Source: Phymorhynchus buccinoides
Lineage: Eukaryota > Mollusca > Gastropoda > Neogastropoda > Raphitomidae
Assembly: GCA_017654935.2 (NCBI GenBank)
Contig: CM065691.1
Coordinates: forward strand, 22,132,164 to 22,196,163
Length of the DNA stretch: 64,000 nt
Direction: 5' to 3'
The first letter of the stretch is position 1; the number at the start of each line of letters is the position of its first letter. Positions 1 through 47,049 of this stretch are shown piece after piece. The position numbers were made by a program, and so were the translations under genes. The notes beneath the pieces were generated by a model. That model did no database searches. It was given only the letters and a program-made list of their open reading frames with translations, and was not told the DNA's origin.

Positions 1-126
1 GTGGGGGGGGGGGGGTGTATATGGGGGGGGGAGGGGGGGGGGGGGGGTGGGGGGGGGTTGGGAGGGGGTTGGGGGGTTGGTGTGGGTGTGGGGTGGGGGT
101 GCGGGGGGGGGGGGGGGGGGGGGGGT

Positions 127-164
<38 letters not shown>

Positions 165-172
165 CGGGGGGT

Positions 173-205
<33 letters not shown>

Positions 206-230
206 GGGTTGGGTTGGTGGGTATGTTGTA
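1..230. repeat. Poly-G / G-rich low-complexity tract
   Basis: Almost pure G with scattered T and A; the longest runs lie between about 100 and 204. It can be translated as poly-glycine in several frames, which is not evidence of a gene. The same kind of tract occurs as poly-C at 4163-4214 and poly-G at 50709-50729. It could be a real G-quadruplex-prone satellite or a homopolymer sequencing artefact. Confidence 0.9.
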
Positions 231-662
231 TGGATCTAAGGGGGGTGGGAAGGGGGGGTGGGTGAATGGTGATGCGGAGAAGCAGAAAAAGTTTTGTTGG
301 TTTTTCTTTCCCTATTCTTTTGCTCTTATTCTTAATATATGGTTATTTATACACATAGTTTTTTTTTCTTTCTTGTTCTGTAACTTCTTTTATATTTTCA
401 TCTATAAAAGGTTAGGTTTTCCTCATATCAAAGTTTGCTAAATGTGATCTTAATTTGAGCTTATTTGCAGTTTCAGTTTATTTCAATTTTGGCTCAAATG
501 TCTCGTCTGTCTGTCCTCCGTTGCGTTTTTCCAAAGTTATTTGGTTCGTTGTTTTATTTCTTTATTCCTTCTTTTTTGCCTGTCTTATGAGCATGTGTCT
601 GTTGTTGTTGTTGTTACTGTTTTTCTGTCAGGTGTTTGGTCATATTTATTTATTTTTATAGT

Positions 663-665
<3 letters not shown>

Positions 666-703
<38 letters not shown>

Positions 704-933
704 AGATAGAGAGAAGTCGAGCTAGAGAGAGAGAGAGGCGAGGATGAGAGATCGAGAGAGATCGATGAGAGAGAGAGAGAGAGAGAGTGAACAAACAAAC
801 AAACAAACAAATGAATATTTTTGTAATGAGGGATAAGAATAGACTCACTGAACACTCACTCACTGAACACTGAAAAACTTTATTTAACAAGGATAAAGAT
901 TTTAGGCGATGCCTATTCTTGCAATCTGTCCTT

Positions 934-973
<40 letters not shown>

Positions 974-1262
974 CAGAGAGAGACAGAGAGATGGAAAAGA
1001 CCAGAGAGAGAGTGGACAGAGAGAGAGAGACACACAGATACAGAGAGAGACAGAGAGAGAGAAAGACAGAGAGAGACAGAGAGAGAGGGAGAGAGACACA
1101 GAGACAGAGAGAGACAGAGAGAGAGAAAGACAGAGAGAGACCAGAGAGAGAGAGACACACACAGAGACAGAGAGAGACAGAGAGAGAGAAAGACAGAGAG
1201 AGACAGAGAGAGAGAGAGACACAGAGACAGAGAGACTGAGAGAGACAGAGACACAGAGAGAG
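666..1262. repeat. (GA)n and (CAGA)n microsatellite block with an embedded repeat piece
   Basis: (GA)n runs at 666-790 and 937-1262, the latter mixed with GACAGA steps. Between them (about 846-925) lies a short unique-looking piece, containing AAGGATAAAGATTTTAGGC, that recurs next to (GA)n near 53.3, 53.45 and 53.95 kb. The long Ser/Leu and Arg/Glu frames here are repeat translations, not genes. The rest of 231-1506 shows no supported exon. Confidence 0.9.
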
Positions 1263-1506
1263 TATGCATCTATAGACATGCTCACCAGTGTTACTGTGTG
1301 CACGTTCTTGATCTTGATGAGGTTCGTCGGCAGGATCAAAACACTGGGGAGAGCACCTAAACCTATTGATCCCTAACTTTAATTTAAAAAAAAAATAAAA
1401 AATGGGGGGGGGGGGTTTATGATCGGCAGGCTACAACGTTGCTCTGTTTCTTTCCTTAACTGGTGATTGTTAATGTTGGTTGGTAACTTGTTTTTGTTTT
1501 TTTCAG

Positions 1507-35738
<34,232 letters not shown>

Positions 35739-35750
<12 letters not shown>

Positions 35751-36052
35751 ACACACACAGCAAAGGAAACGACTAGGAGGGCCAGTGGGCTGGCTGCTTC
35801 CTCTTCAACTAGACACACACAGCAAAGGAAACGACTAGGAGGGCCAGTGGGCTGGCTGCTTCCTCTTCAACTAGACACACACAGCAAAGGAAACGACTAG
35901 GAAGGCCAGTGGGCTGGCTGCTTCCTCTTCAACTAGACACACACAGCAAAGGAAACGACTAGGAAGGCCAGTGGGCTGGCTGCTTCCTCTTCAACTAGAC
36001 ACACACAGCAAAGGAAACAACTAGGAGGGCCAGTGGGCTGGCTGCTTCCTCT
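35739..36052 (+). repeat. 62-bp tandem repeat carrying the stop codon, five units
   Basis: Unit TCCTCTTCAACTAGACACAC...GTGGGCTGGCTGCT. CTTCAACTAG starts at 35741, 35803, 35865, 35927 and 35989. The first unit holds the true Leu-Phe-Asn-stop; the other four lie in the 3' UTR. Confidence 0.97.
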
Positions 36053-36135
36053 TCTCAGCTTGATCAAACCATTTCTTATTGTGCGTTCAGACATTGCTGG
36101 ACTGTTCCATGTAGAGCGAAAAAGGGATACAATAG

Positions 36136-36353
36136 CAGGGCTCCCGGGGACCCCCATTTGGGGGTCTATGAAGCACTAAAATTCTAAAGGACCCTCTAAA
36201 AGAATGTGCAGGGGGTCCCAGGGATGCACTAGAAAAATTCTTTTTAGCATTCGCTATGCCACTGGGACCCTCTATCCCGCCTCTAGGACCCTCTATGCTG
36301 TAAATGAAGGAGTCCCTGGGACCCCTCGTTTTGCGGGACGATTGGGAGCCCTG
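36136..36353 (-). mobile_element. MITE family A copy 4 (reverse) with CAATAG flanks
   Basis: CAGGGCTCCC to GGGAGCCCTG, 218 bp, reversed. CAATAG lies directly before (36130-36135) and directly after (36354-36359), a possible 6-bp target duplication. It sits in the 3' UTR. Confidence 0.85.
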
Positions 36354-36600
36354 CAATAGACCACAGCGTATGTTGCGAGGTTGCGGAGACAACAGCTAGG
36401 GGTCTGAATTTGTGCGTTCAGCCATTGTCGGAATATTCCATGAGGAGGGGCTGGGGACAGGGACTCCCTCGTTTTGCGGGACGATTGGGAGCGCAATAGA
36501 CCACAGTACATGCGAGGTTGCGGAGACAACAGCTAGGGGTCTGAATTTGTGCGTTCAGCCATTGTCGGAATATTCCATGAGGAGGGGCTGGGGACTTGCA
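36354..36600 (+). repeat. Tandem duplication of about 135 bp including a MITE end
   Basis: GCAATAGACCACAG...AGGTTGCGGAGACAACAGCT...CCATGAGGAGGGGCTGGGGAC occurs twice (from about 36353 and 36491). Between them is the MITE-A end TTTTGCGGGACGATTGGGAG, so the MITE edge was copied with the unit. A decayed earlier unit lies at about 36078-36120. Confidence 0.85.
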
Positions 36601-38715
36601 AAAAAAAAAGCAGTGAAAAGCTGGCGCCAATAGCAGTCGAGAGACGTGGATGTGGATGGTGGTCTTGGCGTAGCCTCACATGTGGGATTTTTAGTTGAAC
36701 GCGTTCTTATTTAATTGTTTACCAGTTAGGAGTGTTGAATTCTGAGTGTGTGTGTGTGTGTAGCCCACAAACATGAAATGTTTGAGAGGGGGAGGGGGTT
36801 AATGACAAGTGCTGGCCGATGGTCTGTGATGGTTCCAGGAGTTTGCACTGTGCAGAGTTAATACGCATTCGTAGGGGTCTGTTTTTTGTTGTGTGTGTGT
36901 GTTTGTGTTTTTTTTGGGGGTTTTTTTTTTTGGGGGGGGGGTTGTTTCCTTTTTTACAGGCACAGAGGGCTCTTGCAATTGCAGATGTTTGCATAAACAC
37001 GCACTTACATTCACATGCACAAGGAAGTGATGAACTTGCTTCTCCCCCTTCTTTTTTAAATTGTATTATACTCGCTTCACTGTGCACACACTGCAGGCAC
37101 AGAAACAGACGCACACCACACGAGAAAAAAGTAAACAATTTAATTTACACCAAGATCTAAACCTGTACACAGTGTAGTGCAGCGTTTTGCTGTGCTGAAA
37201 TGTCCATGGACTGGATTGAATACTTGCAGGCAAGCCCTTGCTTTAGTCGAATATCACCTGTGTTGCTACAAGACCTAAATGACTACTGGTGGTCAAACTT
37301 TTGCGATGGAACCACTTCAAGGTGTTAGGTTCAGGTCAGGATAGTCTGGGCTTTTTGCCACATGATGGAAGATGGTGATAATGTATCAACAATGCAGAGA
37401 TCTGCGGAGGCGTATATGGATGTGTCTGAATATTGAAGCGGGTTGATTGGGATGGAGTGTGTTCTTTGAAATGACTGAAACCGGAAATCATCTGAACAGG
37501 ATCTGGGAGAATGTGTTCACCACGCGTTGAGCAATGTTGGAAGGATTTGTTCGAGTCATTTCCGTGTCTACATGCCCACTGGGATGCCAGATGGTTTGTA
37601 TAACGTTAAAATGTTTTGGCGGTTTTTTTGTATACTATTTATGCTCAATCTGAATTGTCTGTATTACATCAATTGATTTTGCTTGTCCCAAGGATGAAAT
37701 ATTCCTGTCTAGTTTATTGTGATATTTAGCAATATAGATTAGCGAAGTATAGCGTTCTAGGAAGTAACTACTTTTTCCTTCACTAACAGTTTGCCATCCT
37801 GTGAATCATTGATGAATGTACTTATTCTTTTTGTAGAATGTTATTTAATCCATGGGTATAATATAAAATGTATTTCACTTTTGCTAATGCTAATGAAAAT
37901 GTAATGCTATCAGCATGCTTTTAAAACAAGTTGCAAAATGTTCTTTTAATATTTTTTTTTAAGAAAGAAAACTTTAGGGGAAAATGATACTATTTATGAA
38001 GGATTGTGATATGAGAATTATTTATTGAGGGAAATTTAGTAACATTATTTATAGCTCGGTGGGTTTTTCCTTTCTGTGTGTCGCTAGTGCTTATCATGCT
38101 GTTATCATATCAGTTATGAATGGCTTGGTGTTCATTTTGCCAAGTGGTATGGACATTTGACAGAGGGAACAAATACAAAATGAATGAATGCTTCGGCATT
38201 AGTTTTTTTTTTAAAGAAAAAGAAAAGCTATGGTACTAAAACATGTTCATTCCATCACAGAGTTCCTCTGCAATTCTATTACATTGATTTAGAAAAGAAG
38301 GTAAACCACATTCATTAATGTAGGGTTTGAACAACCTCTGAACCTGTTTAACTTTTTGCTCCATTCAAATATGGTTTCCCCTATTAAGTTATACTGTTTT
38401 CCCTATTAAATAATATGTTACCATGTTTTGTTGACTTTTGTGAATGCATGCATGTGTAGTTAGGAGTGTTGGTACATTGCCTCTGAAAATGTAGAATCAT
38501 TTTGATTGTGATCCTGTAAATAAAGAGAAGTGTCTGCCTTTGAAAGGCTGTAATATTATGAACATTTGTTTTCCTAGACAAACGTGGACTGTGATGTGCT
38601 ATTTATACTTTTTGTCGCCACCATTTTTCATGTTTCTTTTTTGAGTAAGTAGAAAGCTGTGCTTGTTAATATGCACATTGTTAGGTTTGAATAAAATACT
38701 TTTACTGCATTTACT

Positions 38716-41700
38716 GTTACTTTGATTTTTGTGGCATGCTAACTACTTTATTTTCATATTCAAATGGAATGGTATTTGTGATATCTTGGTATTTTTATGA
38801 ACTACCATTTGGAATTATCTGTCAATTTACTTAGACATTAGAAAATGTGGAGAAGTTAGAAATTGTTTAAGGTATTTAGAAAATAGGAACGTTGGTATAC
38901 TTATTAGTCAGATGTTTATCAATGTATGGTTGATGGAAGATTTTTCTGTTGAAGAAAATTAGGTGTATTGCAAATGCATTGGAGAAATGCTCAATGAATT
39001 TGGCTGGTCAGTTTAGATTACTTTTGATACAAACATAAGAAGCAAACAAAAATCAAACAAGATCTCTTGTTTCTAGGGAGGAGATAAATATCGCTTTATA
39101 TCATATCACTTCTAATTTTTGAAAAAAGTTATCAGATATTGATGGTACATTTTGTTTATATTTGTATGATTCTTTTTAAATTGAAGATCAGATCATTGTC
39201 AAATAGCGTTATGTTTTTATCATTATACTTGCATGAAATGAGATTTCTAGGTCAAGAGAAGATTGTATCATTTTGAGTATTATGTGCTCCTACTTCAGTG
39301 GATGAAATCATTGGACAGTGAGTGAATATGATCTGATCATATTCTGTATTTGTAATCAATATGTAGTCAAATCGTTCTATAAGTTATACTTTGGTTTGTT
39401 TAGGAGCAGAAGCAGGAACAACTTTTGACTTTGATCTGTATGTGCAAACAATGCAACCATAATTTACCCACCCTTGAAATGCAGAAAATGTGACATTGAA
39501 GAACCTTAAGAATTTTCGTTGAAACAAGCGTCTCCTCTTAGAGTAAATGTGGATATTACAAGCATGTATGAATGTTTGAGTATACAATGAATGATGCCGA
39601 GTGGTGTGTATGCTTGTGCCCTGTGTTTTTCTTGTCTCAAATTGTGTTAATTGTCCGATTTGGGACTGTGAAAACTAATGATCAAACTTCATATTTTTTC
39701 GCTAAGCCATTGTACAATGTAGGTGGTAACTTAGATAACATTTTGTAAGACAGAAAGTTGATGGTACTTTAGATAACCCTCGTGCTTGACTTTAGAAATA
39801 ATTTGTTTGCCTTTATTTTCTCGATGGCAACAGTTTAGAAAATAAGTGGGGAGTGTTTGTCTTGAATGAAACACATTGTGCATGTTTGCCGATTTATCCA
39901 GTTTTAATATTTCCCAACTGATATTTGTGATAATGTGCCGTAAATTCATAAGGTAGTAGTTGCATCAAAATCCTTGTTTTGGTTATAAACACATTGCGTG
40001 CGGGTGTGGGAATGGATTTTGTTGTATCTCCAGTCACGTCTAAATTGCTTAATAATGTGTAGGTTGGGAGCAGTATTAATGGATATAAATCCGTGTACAT
40101 ACCTACCCCTTCTAACTTCTCAATGTGTGGTCATTTTTGTTTGAATTTTATTAGTGTTCACCCTTTGTTCAATTTTGTTATCTCCTCTCTTGGCCTCACT
40201 ATTTCATTCTTTGATAAAGCAAAATTCCTTTCGAGGCTTACCAGTTTGTTCTGTGTTGTGTGTTGTTTATGTGTAACATATTCAAGGCTAGAAGGCTATG
40301 CCACTCTTGGATAGATGTTGATTTGTTTGTATTTTGTCCTCTCCACCATTGTTGATGTGTACTGTGTGGGTGGAGGGTCATAAAGGCGAACTTGGCACAT
40401 TCTTTTTTTGAGAATGATGCTTTGTTTGTCTCACTTTGGTTCTGACCCACGCATTGCTATGATTAGTATCATAATCAACTTTGGTGGAGGGGAGTTAGAG
40501 TATTCACCCTTTGTTCAATTTCCACCGTTTTGAAAGTTGTGTGTGTGTACGAAGATTAGTTGATGTGAAGTTTTGCCTTTAGAGTTTAAAGGAAAATAAA
40601 TTGCAGATAAAAACGAGTCAAAAAATGGTAGAATTTACAATGTTCATGTTTATAATATGTAAATGAGTCCACATTGTAAAGAGAAGTGGTTTGACAAGAG
40701 TGCTGTAGTGAAAAAGGGCATAGTTTAAAAGGTTGCAGGTATGGTAGTGGGGGCAAAGTGGTTTTCAAGGAAAATGGCAGGGGGTCCAGGGGGCCGAAGA
40801 AAATTCAATAAATGAGTGAAATGTTCACTTTTTCATGCCATTTCAATGCATTTTTTAATAATTTTGTTTCAAACTGTTTTCGCGGAGGTCTACCATGCCT
40901 GTAATAGTTGCCTTGTGGACATGTTCTATTTGAGGATGATATTAATGGATCATTATAGTGTGCTTTTTTTAAAATTGTCTGTGATTGTGAAAGGTATCAG
41001 AGTAAGCAATCTCAAAACACATTGTCTGCAGTGGCATGTTTGCATGTGTGTGAGGGGACTACCATTACCAAGTATAAAAGTTTGGTTCAAGGTTCTCTTC
41101 AAGTTATCGAAGGTGGATTTTGCTGATTTTTTCTATTGATTATAGTCGGGGATCATAACTGGAATGAATTTGATCAGCAGTTTCTGCGCAATGCCACGAG
41201 AAGTATAGACTACGCAATTTGATGATTTTGCAATGATGAATCCTTTTGATATTTTAAATTATTTTTTTATTTTTTTTAAAAAGTGCGTATATTGTTAAAG
41301 AAGAGCACTTTCCGAGCAAAGATGTGTTAGGTATAGCGTGGTAGAGTGGCAATATTATAAATTTAAAAAAACATTCCACGTGAGTTATCCATGGCTTTTC
41401 TCCCTTTTCCGTTAACTGCATTTTTATATGAATGTGCGTGTTCAAATTTTGTATTTGTATCGTTGGTCATGAAATTTGTGAGCTCATTGTAGACCGTTTT
41501 GAACCACAATACTGGTGATGGCGATTTGGAAACTGAAAGCAGTTGAAAAAAAATGGTCAGCCAAATTGTCATTGACAATTTTTGACAAATAGTTTCACCA
41601 GCAGGAGTGATGTTGTTCCTGTTTGACATTGTTTTGATGTGATGGAGTCTCGATGTTGTTAATGATTGAATATGGGAACTGACGCAAGTGTTGATTCGAG

Positions 41701-42470
41701 ATTATGATGATCTTGTTAAGGATGTTACCGTAATCGATAGAACTCAGTTTGTATTCCTGGGAACGAAAAATTAACAGATTACACAGTCACTGACTTGCAG
41801 GTATACACTCTACAAAATTACCAGAAAAATTAAATATTTGTGTGCAGAATATTCAGAGGTCTACAGCAATTTTAACTTGCATGATCAAATTATTTTTCAA
41901 AAATGTCTGAATAATTTTTTTTTCCGATGTGAATGATCAAATACATCTCAAGCTGATTAGATATCACACAAAACCGTTTCACAATCAAATCATTAAAAAT
42001 TGTTCCATAAATGCATTCCAGAGTTCTGTAAATGTGTATGAAATAGGATTGTTTAAGCTATTTTCCACAAATATAACGCAAAATGAGTGCAATCGCCAGT
42101 AGTTTGTTTTTAATGCATTTAACCACTCACAAAAATTTTTACCTTCAAAATTTATATTTTGGTGGTGGTTTTTTATATACCAGTTTGGGCTGGAACTTGC
42201 ATGGTTGAAGGAGCTATACCATTATTGATTTGAGGTTTGCCATGCTCTCTTAGCTGCATGGTAATATACGTTTCAAAAGGAGTGATTATCAAAGATTGAG
42301 GAACGGGTAGATTTGCGGGTAGATAATAGTCATGTAAATGTTTATAATACCGGTCATTTAGTAAACTGAGAAAGATGTCACGAGTTCTGAGAATGAAATG
42401 TTATTTCTGTTGTGAACAAAAAAATTGCTTTACATTTTCCTTGTCTGTCTTGCTTAAGTATATGTGACCC
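38716..42470. other. AT-rich intergenic DNA, no supported feature
   Basis: About 3.7 kb of AT-rich sequence. Open frames here are short (at most about 107 codons) and show no motif, compositional bias or splice context that I can recognise. It may hold extended 3' UTR of the upstream gene. Confidence 0.6.
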
Positions 42471-42472
42471 TG

Positions 42473-43244
42473 CACCATGGAAGGGACATTACATTTGCTG
42501 GGCTAGTTTCTCACAACAGGCTTGCAAAGTCTAAATATCATTTGCTGGGCTAGTTTCTCACAACAGGCTTGCAAAGTCTAAATATCATTTGCTGGGCTAG
42601 TTTCTCACAACAGGCTTGCAAAGTCTAAATATCATTTGCTGGGCTAGTCTCTCACAACAGGCTTGCAAAGTCGAAATATCATTTGCTGGGCTAGTCTCTC
42701 ACAACAGGCTTGCAAAGTCGAAATATCATTTGCTGGGCTAGTCTCTCACAACAGGCTTGCAAAGTCGAAATATCATTTGCTGGGCTAGTCTCTCACAACA
42801 GGCTTGCAAAGTCGAAATATCATTTTATGTCAATTTTGAGTTATGGGTATTTTTGTGTTTGACATCTTATCTTTCATATTTATAAAAGATAATCTTTAAT
42901 TTGGTTTCTAAATAGACTTGTAAGCGTTTTGAAATTATTAGGTCTATGCATTTTCTTTAGTTAGGCTAGACTCGACTGCATTTTGTCAAAAGGGCTGATG
43001 CTCACCCTACTAAATTTAAATGATCATATTTAAATGAGAAAGGGAAGTAATGTTCCAAAATATATTACCAGCAACAACGTGGGCGTTCGATTTTTGTTGT
43101 TCATTTAAATGATCATAACTGGAAAGAAAAAAGATACAATCATGGTTCTTGTATCATTAGAAAGAGGTGTCTGAAGCTTTCAAACGTATAATTTTCTCAG
43201 AATGGTAATTTTGACACATGTCCCATTCGTGGTGCTAGGTCACA
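42473..43244. mobile_element. DNA transposon family F copy 2 with internal 47-bp tandem expansion
   Basis: Starts TGTGACCCTGCACCATGGAA and ends CGTGGTGCTAGGTCACACA, ends as in 13464-13880 but reversed inside. From 42493 to about 42822 seven 47-bp units (ATTTGCTGGGCTAG...GGCTTGCAAAGTC) derive from one stretch that is single-copy in the other element. Confidence 0.85.
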
Positions 43245-43669
43245 CATGTTATGGCATGCATGGGGAATGCTGAAGATGGGCGTTTACATAACTAGAGCTG
43301 GTGCGTTATTTCGAAGGAAAAAACAACATGTGGGTACAGTGGCTCAAGAGATAACAACATGTTCCCCTCGAACCCGTGATCGTTCCTGGCTGCAGCAGTT
43401 TCTTCCACTAGACCTTAATCAAATGTATGGCTTGGAGTCAATTGACGTATCATTGGATTTTTACAAAAACTAATAACTTGTATGAAACAAATGACTGCAG
43501 AAATATAAAAAGGGTTTTGCTTTTTATATTTCAGCAGTTATTAGTTATAATACAAGTTTAGTTTTCGTAATAAGTTCAATAATAATTATGTCAATGGACT
43601 ATCTAAAGATAGTCCGTTTTGACTTCAAGCCATCGTTATGGTCTGAACAGTTTTGGATGAGAAAAACTG

Positions 43670-44105
43670 AGGTCCTGTGTGCCCATGCAGTTCACGCACG
43701 TTAAAAGAACCCAGTGGCAATGAAAAAGTTGTCATTTGGTACCCTCCCCTCTTCCCCATCAGACACACAAACTGCATTTAAAAATAGGTCGGTGCAGCAC
43801 TAGCTGCGACGCACTCTCCAGGTAGGAGCAACGCGAATTTCACAGAAACAAGTCTCTGGGACTATAAAAATAATACCAATGCCTTCTTCTTCTTCAGCGT
43901 TCCCAGGCCATGTGGCCATAATAACTAATAAAGGTACGTATGTGTCCGGTTTTTCAGTTTTCACTGGTCTCCCCGCTACATTCAGTTGACACATTCTGAT
44001 TTCGGAGGAGCTCAAAGCAGAAAATTAGTTGGAAGATGGGGTTTTTTTGGTAAAAAGGTAGGGTAATGGGCCAATTAGTCGGATATATAGTAGATGATAT
44101 GAAGA
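43670..44105 (-). mobile_element. SINE S1 3' part and reversed S2 fragment
   Basis: 43670-43860 matches the downstream part of S1 (GAGGTCCTGTGTGCCC, AAAAAGTTGTCATTTGGTA as at 58665; GCGAATTTCACAGA as at 14600). 43883-44100 is S2 reversed (CTTCTTCTTC, then GTTTTCACTGGTCTCC, TCGGAGGAGCTCAAAG). Both are fragments. Confidence 0.7.
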
Positions 44106-44689
44106 ATAAGTAAACAAGAGGCAAAGCCTTCAAGGCTCACTCTCTTTGGGTTTCGGAGATAGATCTAAATGCTAGATTGTTTACTTTTAAATAAGCTCCA
44201 TATCCCAGAATTTTGCTTGTTATTTAATCATGTAAACTGCAAAAACTTGGTTCGATTGTTATTTATCATACTAAAGTTCACATTGGTCGCACAAAATGAA
44301 GCTGGAGCTACCAAATATTTCATTACAAACTTTGCAAAAGCCATCACAAACCTCATCTACTGCAACTTAATTGATGTGCTAGTCAGGGAGTTGGAAATTG
44401 GAAAGTATGAACTACACATGCGTATTCTAAAATCCTGCTGCACAGTTTGTCGTCTGCAACGCTACTTTGCTTGTTCAGTTGTCGAACTACAATTTGCACT
44501 AATAAACAGTTCACATTGAAACACTGCCATTCATAGTTTTGAAGCAAATTGTTTGAGCCTTAAACATGTTACATGTATTCTTATACTTTAAGAAGCATGA
44601 GATTTTTTACCACAGACAGACAGACACACACACACACACCCGGAAAACCGAAGAAGCATGAGAACATAGACTCACTTTCGTGTCATTGA

Positions 44690-44810
44690 GACGAGTGAGC
44701 CAAAAGGCAGTCAAAGAGTGATAGATTAGAGGAAGTTACAAGCACACAATTTCTAGAAGGTGGAGGAACTATTTGTATGAAAGTCCCTCCCGGTATCCCC
44801 ACGGGGAGTA
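44690..44810 (-). mobile_element. S2 SINE-like fragment, reversed
   Basis: GAGAGGAAGT-type and TTCTAGAAGGTGGAGGAACT, ending GGTATCCCCACGGGG, the inverse of the S2 start. The flanking 44105-45430 shows no other supported feature. Confidence 0.7.
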
Positions 44811-45437
44811 CCAATACCAAACAATCATCTCTAAGTTTGCACAAAATTACATAATTGCTGACAAAACTTGCAATGACATGACAATTGTGACACCCCAAAA
44901 AGCAGACTACTGGAAGTTCTGAAAAATTAACACCCCTACAAATACAACAACAACAAAAAAGCAAAATGCATGTATATAAAACACACAATTCTGCGACAAC
45001 CTCCGCCCATATTGCAAAGTGCTCTGTCCATGAGCATTGATTTGCAGAAGTTGTCCAGCAGATTGCCACAGCCGGGTGATATAAAACGATGCTGAAAACC
45101 CATACAGATGCAAACATAAAGCTTTATCAACATTTTCTTAATAATCGTGTTTCCTTTCCTCTTTTTTCCCCCTCTTCTACGGCATCAGGAGGTAGATGAA
45201 CATGAAACTGAAACAATACCATGCTGGTCAAAATTCATATTTCTATTCCACTGGTCATATTTTACAGTCCTTGTTATTGTTGTTTTTTCTTAGGCAACTG
45301 TCTTTTAGATGTCTTCGTTCCTGCCTTAAATTATTAGATATGCATCTAGAGTCCAAAAAGTACAAACAAAATTGCAGAAACAAAGACTGGAGTCAGACAC
45401 CTAGTCTGACATGTCCTCGACTATTCAAGCACACGTT

Positions 45438-45661
45438 TTAACATTTTCACCGCCAATGTCACATTTCTGCACCACTAAAAAGCATCAAACCAGGGCCAGT
45501 TAACCGAAGGCCCTATTTTCTTAATTTTTTGAGAGAAAGATAGGCCTAATGTTATACATGTCACAGGGGAATTCCGAATATTGCAGATAAAAAAAAAAAA
45601 TCTTCCCAGTTAAGTTTAATGGTAAGTTTTGTCTGAAAATGACTGGCGACAAAAGGGTTAA
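45438..45661 (+). mobile_element. MITE family B copy 6 (decayed)
   Basis: TTAACATTTTCACCGCCAAT to GGCGACAAAAGGGTTAA, body as the other copies. 45662-46950 shows no supported gene; ATGGTGAGTCACAGC-like phrases recur at 46533, 46628 and 46705. Confidence 0.8.
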
Positions 45662-46956
45662 AATGTATTTTTCCACTGCCGGCTAAGCACGGTCAGTTAT
45701 CAGTTGCAGCAGCAGTCACCAAAGACTCAATTCCTACAAGTGTCTTTCTTGTACTAAATTTAACATGCTTCTTTGTTGTTGTTTTTTTGTCATACTCATA
45801 CTTCAAGTACATTTCCCAATGCTGCACATTGTATAATGAATAAAATATTGGCAGTTGTGTACATAAGAAAAACATACTGATAATACACCGTTCGAAGTAA
45901 ACGGCTGGTCAGCCGTTGTTGAAGCATGATTTCGACAACAGTGGGGTTTTTCCTGGTGATTAGGATGGTGTATATCTAAATAACAACCTGTTCCCATACA
46001 TTAGTAAAAAGACCAGAACCTAATCTTTACACTGCATTTTCAAGAGATACTCTTTCATTTTTACACTGATTTCAGTATTTTTAATTTTACCAGAAACTCA
46101 ACTTCCAATTTTTTTTATTCATCAAAAAGATTTGTTTGACCACACTCGATTTGGGGCGTTTTGAATTTAGTCTAGTTGTTCTATCTTGGAAGTTTACAAA
46201 GACAATGTAATAATTTTACAAGGCTTATCAGACTCAAACTGTCTGTCTATAATTTTAACTGTCTGTCTGTCTCGTTATGTCTCTCTCTTAAGTTGCCCCC
46301 CTGAATCGTCTGACAGGGCTCTGCCTCTGTACTCTTGCCGGGGCCATGGGTCCCTGAACCCCTGCCTTTCAGGTTTTTTTCATTTTTGGTGAGTTGCACC
46401 CATGAAGATGTATTGAATACTATTATCCCTTACACCGCAATAGGGAAAACTAGAATTTGTTTAAAGTTCAACTGACCGTAGCAGTGACAGGCAAATGAAT
46501 AGCGTGAACAAATAGCGTGTAAAAGTTCAAGTAATGGTGAGTCACAGCTGAGTCACAGCTGAGAAACGAACACTTTTTTTTCCAAGTGAATCGCTTCATA
46601 ATGCTCAAGTGCTTAAATTCAAATAATGGTGAGTCACAGCACACAACCGAAAAAAACATTTAATTAAAAAAATACATGTTACTGAAAGGCTTAAAGTTCA
46701 AGTGATGGTTAGTCACAACACACTTGTTTTTTAGTGAATCAATTCAAGGTGCTTACAGCAATTTTCCTACAAACACGCCCCCCCCCTTTACTCCCCTCCC
46801 CTATGAGCTTATCATCTGGCAGCAATTAACTACTTCCTACAGTATCAATATTACTGTATCCATCAGAATCATCAGCAAGATGATGACGGATGTCAAAAAA
46901 TAAAGAAGAGGAGTTTATGGTGAGTCCGTCACAACACAGCACGTCTGAACTGACAA

Positions 46957-47046
46957 AACTTGAACACATTTGTCTTAATGCACAAATGCCCCAATAATAT
47001 TATTGGGGCATTTGTGCATTCTTTAAGACAAATGTGTTCAAGTTTC
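46957..47046. other. Long near-perfect hairpin
   Basis: Left arm AACTTGAACACATTTGTCTT...ATGCACAAATGCCCCAATAA, right arm its inverse TTATTGGGGCATTTGTGCAT...AAGACAAATGTGTTCAAGTT, with a 4-nt insertion (TTCT/AGAA) in the right arm and an AT centre near 46998. No protein frame crosses it. Could be a small foldback MITE. Confidence 0.85.
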
Positions 47047-47049
47047 AAT

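Larger units (their letters stand above)
35751..38715 (+). other. Probable 3' UTR of the ClC exchanger gene
   Basis: From the stop codon to just past AATAAA at 38690-38695; an earlier AATAAA lies at 38519-38524. It contains the 62-bp array, a MITE, a tandem duplication and then about 1.9 kb of AT-rich sequence without a conserved frame. The end is inferred from the signals only; cleavage further downstream is possible. Confidence 0.6.

Noticed and set aside
585..1360. Long Ser/Leu (-) and Arg/Glu (+) open frames
   Set aside because: Products of (GA)n/(CAGA)n repeats; both strands open for the same reason.
44169..44519. 116-codon + strand frame
   Set aside because: No recognisable motif, AT-rich random-looking composition, no splice or neighbour support.
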